From: an uncultured Gemmatimonadota bacterium
Lineage (GTDB): Bacteria; Gemmatimonadota; Gemmatimonadetes; Gemmatimonadales; Gemmatimonadaceae
Direction of reading: 5' to 3'
Assembly: GCA_902826615.1 (NCBI GenBank)
Contig: CADEFN010000002.1
Span: forward strand, 124,001-188,000
DNA: 64,000 nt
Shown: in pieces, positions 27,610 through 35,564 of the stretch
Layout of the letters: every line of letters starts with the position of its first letter
Numbering within the stretch: the first letter of the stretch is position 1
Position numbers and translations under genes: made by a program
The notes under the pieces: model-generated
The model's database searches: none
Told to the model about the DNA's origin: nothing
The model's input: the letters and a program-made list of their open reading frames with translations, nothing else

Positions 27610-29889
27610 CTAAAACGCCTGTCCGATGGAGAAGTTGAACGTCACCCAACGAAAGAGCCCCGTGCGTGGCGGCGGCCGGAAGGCGGATGGGCAGGTGCCT
27701 GCCTCCTGACGCTGGGCGCCTCCACCAACATCGGTAACCTTGAGCAGATTGCCGGGGCTCACGCAGTAGACCTGCCCGAAGTTGGGGTTGGCCACTCGCT
27801 GATTGGCGCGGTCGATCTGCGCGCGCCGGTCGATGAAGTACACCGGACCATCAGGGAGCTTCTGCGGCGCAAGCGCCACGTCCATCCGAAGCGGCCCGAT
27901 TGGCGAGAAGATGCGAACGCCGATACCTGGTGTTGTCTTCAGCTGCCTAAGCGGCGCGCGAATGCTCGTCGCGCGCTGGTTCCACACCTGCCCCGCATCG
28001 ACAAAGGCAGCCAGCTGAACGAGCTCGGGGTACAGCGGGCTCCTGAATCGCAGTTCCGCATTCAGCACGACCACGTTGTCACCGCCCGTGGGCCGGTCTG
28101 GCGTGATACGCTGTGCAGCTGAATCCACCTGGTAGTAGGTGTCACCACCCACCGTGACCACGTTGAAAGCGCCGTTCTCCACCTCGTAAACCAGCGCCCC
28201 CAGCTGGTTCGGACCAACGCCACGCACCGAGTTCGGGCCACCGGCATAAAGCCGCTCCTGAGGCGGAATGAATCGCTGACCGCCGGCCAGTCGTTGCTCC
28301 GTGAACACGGATCCCGCGCGTACTCGCAGAACCACGCGGCCATTGCCCGGCAAGGCCCGATACCATGCCGCATCGACCGAGCCACGGGTGAACTCGACAA
28401 ACGGGTCGGAGCCGACACCAGGCGAGGCGTGACGAAACTCCATCTGCACCACGGAGCCCGACGACGGGTCGGCCAGGTTGTTGGCCGTGCTGCGGACAGC
28501 GGAGAACCCGAGCACCGCCGTGCGTCGCGCCACATCGGAGAGCTGCGTGAAGGTCTCGGGGTCGCAGACGTTGAAGACGCTGCAGAAGTACGCGCGCTCC
28601 GCCCGTGTTGAGCCGTACTCCAGCTGATAGCTGAATGACAGCGGAATCCGGGCCCCGGTCCGCAGCGCCGCCTGGGCGCCGATCCGGGTGTCCTTGAGAT
28701 AGGTGAGGAACTCGGAGCGCCGTTCACTGAAGAGGGTAAACGTCGGAAACACACGACGTCCAAAGAGCGGTGGCTGCGAATACGTGGCGCCGCCGTAGTA
28801 GTTGAGTTCCCGGGACAGCGGGTCGTCGCGCACCCGGCCGGGACACAAACTGCGAAAGGCGTCAAACGGTTCGCCCGCCCCGATCCGCGAGATGCGCGCG
28901 GTGGCGTCCACTCGACGCAGCCCCCCGAGAAAATTCACCGTCGAGGCATTCACCTGGGCGCGCAGACAATCGTAGTTACCCCACCCCACCGACGCCCGTG
29001 CCCCGTGCAGATCGCCCTCGCGCAGGGTCACATTGACATTCACCAGCGAGTCGGCTGCGTCCGAGAGGCTGGCGGTGTCCACCGATACGTCCACGTGCTG
29101 GAAGGCCTCGGTGAGATAGAGACCACGCTTCACACCTTCCAGCTCGCGCTCGCTGAACAGGTCACCCGGGCTGATGCCTAACGTGGAGCGCACGCGGCCG
29201 GGATGCACCCCCGTTTTCTCGCCCTCGCCGCGCCCCCGTTGCACCTCGATGGGAATGCTCCCGATACGCATGCGGGGACCGGGACTGGCCTCGTACCAGA
29301 CAATGGCCCGCAGCGTCGCGGTATCGGTATCGATGTTCTGGAACACCTCGGCCGTCGGATAGCCGTTGTCGCGCAGCCGATGGGTGATCGTATCACGCAT
29401 CGCGTCGAGCCGTGCGCGATCCATCCGGTCGCCGGTCTTCAGCGGAAGATTGCGCATCACCCGATCCCGTACCGGCACGTCGTCCAGCCCATTCACCGCC
29501 AGACTGTCAACAAGCAGCTCACGCCCTTCGCGAATCACAAAGCGGACGTGCACCGCCTTCGGCCCCATCGCCGTCACCTCGTGACGAGCCGTGGTGCCAC
29601 GAAAGCCCTGTGCGCGATAGAAAAGAAGGAGACGGCTGGCATCGGCCTGCACCACCGTCGAGTCGAAGCACAGCTTCTGACCAAACACGCGAAGCAGGCG
29701 GCGTGCCACCCCCGATGGCGAGGTGACGATGCGCAGAGCCAGCTGATCGTCGCGGAAGCGCTCGTTGCCGGTAAAGTCGAGCTTGCGGACTTCGGGAAGA
29801 TCGCGGTCGCACAGCACCTGCTGTGCATGCATCGGAGCCGCCAGAACCAGCACCACACCCGCGCAGGCAGCGACGATCCCGCGTCGCAT
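27610..29889 (-). CDS. tamA: BamA/TamA-type outer-membrane protein (POTRA repeats plus Omp85 barrel)
   Basis: The 759-residue protein has a signal peptide (about 1-23, ending MHAQQ), roughly three POTRA domains (about 30-290) and a 16-strand Omp85 barrel. Barrel marks include SVGWGNYDCLRAQV, GGPNSVRGVGPNQLGALVYE (the conserved RG loop, VRGVG) and the final aromatic residue F in FNFSIGQAF, the usual outer-membrane signature. Position next to tamB favours TamA over BamA. The TTG at 29907 would overlap the preceding gene's end; ATG 29889 gives a clean signal peptide and a 4-base spacing. Confidence 0.9.
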   Translation of the reverse strand: MRRGIVAACAGVVLVLAAPMHAQQVLCDRDLPEVRKLDFTGNERFRDDQLALRIVTSPSGVARRLLRVFGQKLCFDSTVVQADASRLLLFYRAQGFRGTTARHEVTAMGPKAVHVRFVIREGRELLVDSLAVNGLDDVPVRDRVMRNLPLKTGDRMDRARLDAMRDTITHRLRDNGYPTAEVFQNIDTDTATLRAIVWYEASPGPRMRIGSIPIEVQRGRGEGEKTGVHPGRVRSTLGISPGDLFSERELEGVKRGLYLTEAFQHVDVSVDTASLSDAADSLVNVNVTLREGDLHGARASVGWGNYDCLRAQVNASTVNFLGGLRRVDATARISRIGAGEPFDAFRSLCPGRVRDDPLSRELNYYGGATYSQPPLFGRRVFPTFTLFSERRSEFLTYLKDTRIGAQAALRTGARIPLSFSYQLEYGSTRAERAYFCSVFNVCDPETFTQLSDVARRTAVLGFSAVRSTANNLADPSSGSVVQMEFRHASPGVGSDPFVEFTRGSVDAAWYRALPGNGRVVLRVRAGSVFTEQRLAGGQRFIPPQERLYAGGPNSVRGVGPNQLGALVYEVENGAFNVVTVGGDTYYQVDSAAQRITPDRPTGGDNVVVLNAELRFRSPLYPELVQLAAFVDAGQVWNQRATSIRAPLRQLKTTPGIGVRIFSPIGPLRMDVALAPQKLPDGPVYFIDRRAQIDRANQRVANPNFGQVYCVSPGNLLKVTDVGGGAQRQEAGTCPSAFRPPPRTGLFRWVTFNFSIGQAF

Positions 29890-29893
29890 GCCC

Positions 29894-30820
29894 TCAGACT
29901 CCGTCAAAAAGCAGCCCGCCCGGTCCCAGCTGCTTGGCCTTCCGCTTCGCCTCGGCGGCGCGCTGACCCAGACTGGCCAGGTCCACCCAGTTGTCGGTCC
30001 GCACCTGCATCACCGCGGCCGACACGCTGGCCAGCGGAAACTCGCGCAGATGCCCATCGCGGTCAGGACCCATGTACGAACCCCGCGACGCCGCATCCCC
30101 ACCCACCGCACGGGCGACTACATCCCGGCAGCGCACCGCACACTCCTGCACAAAGGGCTCGGAACGCGCGAGCTCCGTCACGATGATGAAGTCGTCACCG
30201 CCGATATGCCCGACGAAATCATGATTGGCCGGACCATTCACCAGCGTCGAGGCATCACGGATCGCTGCCCCGAGCCCGCGAATCACTTCGTCGGCGATGG
30301 CGAACCCGAAGGTGTCGGCGAAGGGCTTGAAGTTGTCGAGATCGAGATACGCCACGGCAAACGCTTCGCGGCGTTCCACGCGACGCAGGATTTCGGCGTC
30401 AATCGCCCGACCGCCCGGCAGTCCGCTGGTAGGGTTGCGATCTCCTTCGCGCTGCACCAGACGCAACAACGCCTGCACACGAACGCGCAGCTCGCGCGGA
30501 TCAAAGGGCTTCGCCAGATATTCGTCGGCACCAGCGGTGAATCCCTCGACCTTGTTCTCCACGCCGCTCTGCGCCGTGAGCATCAGCACCGGAATACGCG
30601 CGGTGAACGGATTCTCCTTGATGGCGCGACACACCTCGAGCCCCGTCATGTTGGGCATGGAGTTGTCGAGCACTACCAGATCGGGCTCCCGCTCCTTGAT
30701 GGCCGCCAGGGCCTCGAGACCGTCAGCGGCCACAGCCACTTCATGCCCCGACGACCTGAAAAGATCGCGGAGCATCAGACGCATGTCTTCGTTGTCGTCC
30801 GCAACCAGCAGAAAGCTCAC
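29894..30820 (-). CDS. Response regulator with degenerate GGDEF domain
   Basis: The 308-residue protein has a receiver domain (about 1-120; D52 in VLDNSMPN, K104 in LAKPF) and a GGDEF-like domain (about 128-300). The signature reads GGDDF (207-211). The upstream substrate helix is LDLDNFKPFADTFGFAIADEV, where the usual ND...GH..GD residues are altered. It is therefore probably inactive as a diguanylate cyclase, or has altered substrate use. It is the first gene of the tamA-tamB operon and begins with GTG. Confidence 0.88.
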   Translation of the reverse strand: MSFLLVADDNEDMRLMLRDLFRSSGHEVAVAADGLEALAAIKEREPDLVVLDNSMPNMTGLEVCRAIKENPFTARIPVLMLTAQSGVENKVEGFTAGADEYLAKPFDPRELRVRVQALLRLVQREGDRNPTSGLPGGRAIDAEILRRVERREAFAVAYLDLDNFKPFADTFGFAIADEVIRGLGAAIRDASTLVNGPANHDFVGHIGGDDFIIVTELARSEPFVQECAVRCRDVVARAVGGDAASRGSYMGPDRDGHLREFPLASVSAAVMQVRTDNWVDLASLGQRAAEAKRKAKQLGPGGLLFDGV

Positions 30821-30987
30821 GAATCAGGACAGGTGACGGCGTGTAAAGTGAAGCGCCACAGTAAGTTCGCCGATCCGTGCATACCCTGTCAACGGCGCCT
30901 TGATCCCCTGTGACCGATATCACCTCTCTCCCCTGCCGCCCCTATACGTGCTTCCCGTGCCTCTCGTGCCTCTCGTGCTTCTGCTCC
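30821..30987. other. 167-base gap between the REC-GGDEF gene and the reductase gene
   Basis: This gap should hold the promoter of the long minus-strand operon. On the minus strand TTGACA (30887-30892) resembles a -35, but no good -10 occurs at 16-18 bases, so the promoter is not fixed. The end near the reductase gene is a tandem repeat. Confidence 0.4.
30947..30982. repeat. Four tandem 9-base repeats
   Basis: Four copies of a 9-base unit follow one another: CGTGCTTCC, CGTGCCTCT, CGTGCCTCT, CGTGCTTCT. The array ends 5 bases before the stop end of the reductase gene on the minus strand. It is too small and imperfect to be a CRISPR array. Confidence 0.7.
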
Positions 30988-32007
30988 TCAGTCGTCCTTC
31001 TGCCCGAAGATCTCCATGTTCGAGCTATGCCCAGGCGCCACCTTCCGCTCGGGATAGATCCAGTGCACCGCCTGGTTGACCGCCGTGGCCGCTTCGGCAA
31101 ACCCTGCTGCGATCAGTTTGAGCTTTCCCGGGTACGTCGTCACGTCACCCGCTGCGTAGATCCCGGGACGACCCGCTTCCATCTGTGAGTTCACCAGGAT
31201 CTCGTCCTTCTCCAGGGTCAGTCCCCAATTGAGCAGGTCGCCCAGATCACTGACGTAGCCCAGCATGGGCAGCACCACATCACAGGCGACTTCCCGAGTC
31301 TCTTTGGTCTTCGTGTTGCGCACCTGAACGCCAGACAATCGGTCCCCTTCAGAACGCACATCCGCCAGCTCGTGGAAGGTGAAGAGATCAGCACTGCCGG
31401 CCGCCACGGCCGCTTCAACGGCGGCCACCGTCGCCCCATGGGCGCGAAAGCGATCGCTGCGGTGCATCAGGGTCACATGCGCGGCAATACCCTGCAGCTG
31501 ATGCGCCCAGTCGAACGCCGAGTCACCCCCACCGATGATCACCACTCGCTTGCCCCGATACTCTTCAGGCGTAGTCACCACGTCGTGCACGCCGTGCCCG
31601 TACCAGGGTGCAGCACAGGCCTGGGGAAGGCGGCGCGGTGAAAAGGCGCCAATCCCTGCCGCGATCACAATCGAACGCGTCGGAAAACGATCGGTTTCTG
31701 TCACCAGCACCAAGTGGCCATCGCCTTCCTCGAGACCCACTACCCGCTGATTCAGATGTTCGCGTGCGCCAAACTGCGCCGACTGCTCGGCCAATGAGCG
31801 CACCAGGTCCTTGGCCAGCACCTTGGTGAAGCCGGCGACGTCGAAGATGTATTTCTCGGGATACAACGCGGTCAGCTGACCGCCGAGTTGCGGTAACGCG
31901 TCAACTATCTGGCTGCTGGCGCGGCGCATACCCGCATAAAAACGCGCAAAGAGGCCCGTCGGACCCCCGCCGATGATCGTGATGTCGACCAGGTCGTGTG
32001 AGTGCAT
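30988..32007 (-). CDS. Ferredoxin/flavodoxin-NADP+ reductase, thioredoxin-reductase-like type
   Basis: The 339-residue flavoprotein has an FAD-binding IIGGGPTG near the N-terminus, an NAD(P)-binding VIIGGGDSAFDWAHQL in the middle, and the late GIYAAGDVTTYPGKLKLIAAGFAEA block. The CxxC redox pair of thioredoxin reductases is absent, which is the mark of the type-2 ferredoxin-NADP+ reductases found in Bacillus YumC and Chlorobium FNR. It would move electrons between NADPH and ferredoxin. ATG 32007 is chosen over a longer frame, since MHSHDLVDITIIGGG is the normal N-terminus. Confidence 0.9.
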   Translation of the reverse strand: MHSHDLVDITIIGGGPTGLFARFYAGMRRASSQIVDALPQLGGQLTALYPEKYIFDVAGFTKVLAKDLVRSLAEQSAQFGAREHLNQRVVGLEEGDGHLVLVTETDRFPTRSIVIAAGIGAFSPRRLPQACAAPWYGHGVHDVVTTPEEYRGKRVVIIGGGDSAFDWAHQLQGIAAHVTLMHRSDRFRAHGATVAAVEAAVAAGSADLFTFHELADVRSEGDRLSGVQVRNTKTKETREVACDVVLPMLGYVSDLGDLLNWGLTLEKDEILVNSQMEAGRPGIYAAGDVTTYPGKLKLIAAGFAEAATAVNQAVHWIYPERKVAPGHSSNMEIFGQKDD

Positions 32008-32012
32008 GCCCC

Positions 32013-32018
32013 AAAGTA
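32013..32018 (-). promoter_or_regulatory. Possible leaderless -10 hexamer for the reductase gene
   Basis: On the minus strand TACTTT ends 5 bases before the ATG at 32007 (or TTACTT with 6 bases). It lies back to back with TAGCTT for pduO in a 63-base divergent gap. Confidence 0.35.
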
Positions 32019-32057
32019 ATCGCGCCACCCAAGGGAACGAGCCTGCACTCCTCGCGT

Positions 32058-32063
32058 TAGCTT
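32058..32063 (+). promoter_or_regulatory. Possible leaderless -10 hexamer for pduO-aroB
   Basis: TAGCTT ends 7 bases before the ATG at 32071. No ribosome-binding site of normal spacing and no -35 hexamer are seen, which fits a leaderless transcript. Confidence 0.4.
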
Positions 32064-32070
32064 AGAGACC

Positions 32071-32622
32071 ATGACTCTCAAGATTTACACGAAGACCGGC
32101 GATGACGGTCAAACCGGTCTTTTTGGCGGGGGACGCGTCGAAAAAGACGACCAGCGCGTGGACGCCTACGGCGAAGTCGATGAGCTGAATGCCGTGCTGG
32201 GAATGGCTCGCGCCGTCGAACTCATGCCACGCATCGACGAAGTGCTGGTGCCGGTGCAGCGTGATCTCTTCAGCATCGGCGCACTGCTCGCCACACCCGA
32301 TCATGCGAAAATGCGCGAGCAGCTGGACAAAGCGCGCATAGATGGTGAACGGATCGGGCAGCTCGAACGGGCCATCGACGCCTGCGAGCAGGAACTCGAA
32401 CCGCTGACGGCGTTCATTCTCCCCGGGGGCACCCCCAAGTCCGCAGCGCTCCATGTCGCCCGTACGGTTTGCCGACGCGCCGAACGACGGGTGGTGGCGC
32501 TCAAGCGCGAAGTTCCGGTCCCCGAGCTGGTCGTCATCTACCTCAACAGGCTCTCCGACCTGCTCTTCATGCTGGCCCGTGTCGCCAACAAACGCGCGGG
32601 GGCTGGCGAGGTGACATGGTAG
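32071..32622 (+). CDS. ATP:cob(I)alamin adenosyltransferase, PduO type
   Basis: The 183-residue four-helix protein adds the adenosyl group of ATP to cob(I)alamin to make coenzyme B12. The ATP-binding N-terminal motif is TKTGDDGQTGLFGG, followed by VDAYGEVDELNAVLG, and the C-terminal signature is CRRAERRVVALK...YLNRLSDLLFMLAR. All are typical of the PduO/MMAB family. No other B12 gene is in view. Its stop overlaps the aroB start region. Confidence 0.95.
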   Translation: MTLKIYTKTGDDGQTGLFGGGRVEKDDQRVDAYGEVDELNAVLGMARAVELMPRIDEVLVPVQRDLFSIGALLATPDHAKMREQLDKARIDGERIGQLERAIDACEQELEPLTAFILPGGTPKSAALHVARTVCRRAERRVVALKREVPVPELVVIYLNRLSDLLFMLARVANKRAGAGEVTW

Positions 32623-33755
32623 GGCCGCCGACGGGACCGGCCCGTTCGGTCCCCGTCTTCGGCGCTACGGTCGAGCTGTCGCCCTGGCTCCTCGACCAGG
32701 TCGGGGCGATCGCGCATCGTGCGGCCCCGGCGCATGTCTACGCGGTCATCACGGACGACAACGTGGGCCCCATCGCCGCACCGCAGGTGGTGGGCTCACT
32801 GCGTCACTTTGCGCCCCACGCGCGTGTACTCCTGCGTGCCATCGCTGCTGGTGAGGCGCAGAAAACCCGCGAGAGCTGGGGCGCACTCTCCGACTGGTTG
32901 CTGGGCGAGCGTTGCGGCCGCGATACCACCATCATCGCGTTAGGTGGAGGTGTGGTGGGCGACCTCGCCGGTTTTGTTGCTGCCACCTTCATGCGAGGCG
33001 TGCCAGTGATCCAGGTGCCCACCTCCCTGCTGGCCATGGTTGATGCCAGCGTTGGCGGCAAGGTCGGCGTGGACACCACTCACGGAAAAAACCTCATCGG
33101 CGCCTTTCACCAGCCCGCTGCGGTCGTGATCGACCCGACGGTGCTCCAGACCCTCCCGCGCGAAGTGCTGCGCGCCGGCTTCGCCGAGGTCATCAAACAC
33201 GGCGTCATCGCCGACGCCAGCTACTTCGCCCACGCCGCCGAGCTGGGCCGGCGGCTGCTCAGCACCCCACCAGCCGAAGTCTCGTGGCAGAGTGAAGAGG
33301 TGCTCGACCTTGTGGCTCGAAGTGTTGCCATCAAGGCTGAGGTGGTGCAGGCCGATGAGCGCGAAAGCGGCCGACGCCAGATCCTCAACTTCGGCCACAC
33401 GGTCGGCCACGCTATCGAAGCCTGCCTGGACTTCGGGATCATGCATGGTGAGGCCGTCTCGATAGGCATGGTCGCCGAGGCTCGCATCGCGGCCGCACTC
33501 GGGCTTGCCCGCCCCGCAGTGGTGACCGAGTTGGTTCAGGTGCTGACCTCGCTCGGCCTGCCCGTCCATCTGCCCCAGGGGCTTGGTGCACCCGCGACCC
33601 TCTCCGCCATGAGCTCCGACAAGAAGGCCAAGCGGGGTCGGCTGGTTTTTGCCCTCCCGGTTGCCATTGGATCCATGGCGGGCGCGGAGTCCCGATATGG
33701 CATTCCGGTGGACGATTCCGTCGTCATCGAGGCCCTGGAGGCCACCAGGGTATGA
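32616..33755 (+). CDS. aroB: 3-dehydroquinate synthase
   Basis: AroB converts the heptulosonate DAHP to 3-dehydroquinate, step two of the shikimate pathway, with bound NAD+ and a divalent metal. The 379-residue protein has the NAD-binding ALGGGVVGDLAGFVAAT, the QVPTSLLAMVDASVGGK stretch, and metal-site residues in AEVIKHGVI and NFGHTVGHAIE. A longer frame starts inside pduO; ATG 32616 overlaps the pduO stop by 7 bases and fits family length. No other aro gene is adjacent. Confidence 0.95.
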   Translation: MVGPPTGPARSVPVFGATVELSPWLLDQVGAIAHRAAPAHVYAVITDDNVGPIAAPQVVGSLRHFAPHARVLLRAIAAGEAQKTRESWGALSDWLLGERCGRDTTIIALGGGVVGDLAGFVAATFMRGVPVIQVPTSLLAMVDASVGGKVGVDTTHGKNLIGAFHQPAAVVIDPTVLQTLPREVLRAGFAEVIKHGVIADASYFAHAAELGRRLLSTPPAEVSWQSEEVLDLVARSVAIKAEVVQADERESGRRQILNFGHTVGHAIEACLDFGIMHGEAVSIGMVAEARIAAALGLARPAVVTELVQVLTSLGLPVHLPQGLGAPATLSAMSSDKKAKRGRLVFALPVAIGSMAGAESRYGIPVDDSVVIEALEATRV

Positions 33756-33942
33756 CCGGCAGGTCGTAACGGATTGCGCACAAACGGTCCTGTAAGGCGT
33801 TGAGTTTTCCACACGGATGCCGGGCTTTGTTCGGAATACTAGAGCGGGCTCATGATGCTGAATGTGCCAGTAATCACACTGCGAAAAAACACGCAACGTG
33901 TTGTGGCTTCAGCATATGGTGCCCGAATAACCCCCTACTGCA

Positions 33943-33950
33943 CCACGTGG
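33943..33950. repeat. CCACGTGG palindrome, possible operator
   Basis: A perfect 8-base palindrome whose last base is 15 bases before the -35 hexamer of the sigma-gene promoter. Its position would suit an activator or repressor site. No binding protein is identified. Confidence 0.35.
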
Positions 33951-33965
33951 CACCAAAATTGGCTG

Positions 33966-33994
33966 TTGACGGACTCGGAACCTTTTCTTACTGT
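33966..33994 (+). promoter_or_regulatory. Sigma-70-type promoter of the sigma gene
   Basis: The -35 hexamer TTGACG (33966-33971) is separated by exactly 17 bases from TACTGT (33989-33994). Transcription should start near 34001, giving a leader of about 67 bases with GAGAGG before the ATG at 34068. This is the best consensus promoter in the window. Confidence 0.7.
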
Positions 33995-34067
33995 GCCCGC
34001 CCACTTCCCCCCTACGTCACGATGTTGTTTCACGCGTGACGACACGTAGTTCGGTGCAGAGAGGCCT

Positions 34068-34973
34068 ATGCCGCAAGCGACTGAGACACGGGTACGGACC
34101 ACCACGAAGTCGTTCGTTCGCGCAGCTCCAGCAACCGCTTTCGACCAGTATCTCCTCGATATTCAGAAGCTTCCTCTCATAACCGATCCACTCGAAGAGA
34201 GGCGGTTAGCGAGGCGCGCCCAGCAGGGCGACGAGACCGCAGCTGAGCGGCTGGTGACAGCCAACCTCAGATTTGTGATCTCGTACGTCAAGAAGTATCA
34301 AGGGCACGGTCTCGACCTGAGCGAGCTGGTCGCTATCGGTAATGAAGGCCTCCTCAAGGCCGTCAGAAAGTTCGATCCGGATCAGGGGGTGAAGTTCATC
34401 TCCTACGCGGTCTGGTGGGTCCGCCAGGCCGTTCTGAAGGCACTCGCGGAGCAGACTCGCTCGGTCCGCATCCCGCTCAACCAGAACTCGCAGCTCATTC
34501 GGCTCTCCCGCGCCGAGACCATCCTTTCGCAGGTCCTCCGTCGCGACCCGAGCGACGACGAAATCGCCCGCCTCGTCGGCGACACCCCGGAAAGTGTTCG
34601 CGCCGCCAGGCAAATGACCTCCACCGAGGTCTCGCTCGACGCCCCAATCGACCGCAGCGACCGCGAAGCGTCGACGCTCGGCGAACGGTTCTCCGGCGTC
34701 GATGGCACCGAAATCGAAGACGTTACCGACTTCAAGCTGATGCGCGAGTTCATCGGCAAGGTCTTCCAGAAGTACCTCACGTCACGCGAGCGCAAGATCC
34801 TCAGCCTGTACTACGGGCTCGAGGAAGGTTCGGAGGCCATGACCCTCGAGCGAATTGGAGCACTGCTCGGCGTCACCCGCGAACGAATCCGCCAGATCCG
34901 GGAGCGCGCCTTTGAGAAGCTCCGGGAATCACCCGATGGCCGCGCCCTCGCCGGGTTCTGGACCGCAGCCTGA
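34068..34973 (+). CDS. RNA polymerase sigma factor, RpoD/SigA family
   Basis: The 301-residue sigma-70 protein contains regions 1.2 to 4.2: FDQYLLDIQKLPLIT (1.2), the core-binding LVTANLRFVISYVKKYQGHGLDLSELVAIGNEGL (2.1-2.2, written in parts), KFISYAVWWVRQAV (2.3-2.4), a region 3 with SDDEIARLVG, and the 4.2 helix-turn-helix GALLGVTRERIRQIRERA. Region 1.1 and the long insertion of large primary factors are missing, so this may be a short principal factor or a group 2 factor. It stands alone with its own promoter and terminator. Confidence 0.93.
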   Translation: MPQATETRVRTTTKSFVRAAPATAFDQYLLDIQKLPLITDPLEERRLARRAQQGDETAAERLVTANLRFVISYVKKYQGHGLDLSELVAIGNEGLLKAVRKFDPDQGVKFISYAVWWVRQAVLKALAEQTRSVRIPLNQNSQLIRLSRAETILSQVLRRDPSDDEIARLVGDTPESVRAARQMTSTEVSLDAPIDRSDREASTLGERFSGVDGTEIEDVTDFKLMREFIGKVFQKYLTSRERKILSLYYGLEEGSEAMTLERIGALLGVTRERIRQIRERAFEKLRESPDGRALAGFWTAA

Positions 34974-34990
34974 CCGGACACAACTCAGAA

Positions 34991-35030
34991 AGAGCGGACG
35001 GGCCCTCGGGTCCGTCCGCTCTTTTTTTTT
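34991..35030 (+). terminator. Rho-independent terminator of the sigma gene
   Basis: The arms AGAGCGGACGG (34991-35001) and CCGTCCGCTCT (35012-35022) form an 11-bp G+C-rich stem, followed by an uninterrupted run of nine T (35022-35030). It begins 18 bases after the sigma-gene stop. Confidence 0.93.
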
Positions 35031-35123
35031 CGCCACGGGTGACAATACGAACAACTACACGATGCGCTGACTGGCAACGTGTTGCATCTTTCGTTTCATG
35101 CATACGCGCCTTGACGTGCCGAG

Positions 35124-35564
35124 ATGAGCGAGACTCCTGGCTCGCCTCCCGCTCACCGGGTCCTGCTCATCGACGATGAGCTCACCATCCGGCTGGCGCT
35201 CCGTCGCTTTTTTGCCCGAATGGGTTGGCGCGTCGACGAGGCCACCAACGGGGAAAGTGGCTATGCGATGATTGTGCTCGACCAGCAGCAGCGCTCCACC
35301 CCGCCCTACGCCGTCATCATTTCCGACTTGCGAATGCCGGGGCTCAACGGCATCGAGTTGCACGCCCGTATTGTCGAGCAGCTGCCCCACATCCTGCCGC
35401 GCCTCATCTTCTCCACGGGCGACATTGTCTCGCAGGAGGCGGCTGAGTTCGTGCAATCCACCAGCTGTGTGGTCATCCAGAAGCCATTCGAACTGGCCGC
35501 GTTGCGCGAGACGGTACAGCGCATCGCTGAACAGGCTCCAGCGGACCCGGGCCCTACATCCTGA
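35124..35564 (+). CDS. Orphan single-domain response regulator
   Basis: The 146-residue protein is a receiver domain alone. It has the acidic pocket LLIDDE, the phospho-acceptor Asp in IISDLRMPG (about residue 69), the switch Thr in IFSTGD and the Lys in VIQKPFEL. No output domain follows, so it would act by binding a partner, as CheY or Spo0F do. No histidine kinase is adjacent. It follows the sigma gene's terminator and its end overlaps the convergent DUF5916 gene by 11 bases. Confidence 0.9.
   Translation: MSETPGSPPAHRVLLIDDELTIRLALRRFFARMGWRVDEATNGESGYAMIVLDQQQRSTPPYAVIISDLRMPGLNGIELHARIVEQLPHILPRLIFSTGDIVSQEAAEFVQSTSCVVIQKPFELAALRETVQRIAEQAPADPGPTS

Larger units (their letters stand above)
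33756..34067. other. 312-base intergenic region upstream of the sigma gene
   Basis: This stretch is richer in A+T than its surroundings. It contains the promoter at 33966-33994, a CCACGTGG palindrome (33943-33950), and two overlapping inverted repeats (TGGTGC 33917-33922 with GCACCA 33940-33945; GGTGCC 33918-33923 with GGCACC 33949-33954). A 65-codon open frame from 33852 crosses the promoter and has no recognisable family, so I do not call it a gene. I see no terminator for aroB. Confidence 0.6.

Noticed and set aside
30947-30982. Possible CRISPR array
   Set aside because: The units are only 9 bases long, imperfect and without spacers.
33852-34049. A 65-codon open frame upstream of the sigma gene
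   Set aside because: It crosses the -35 and -10 of a good promoter, has no known family and no ribosome-binding site.
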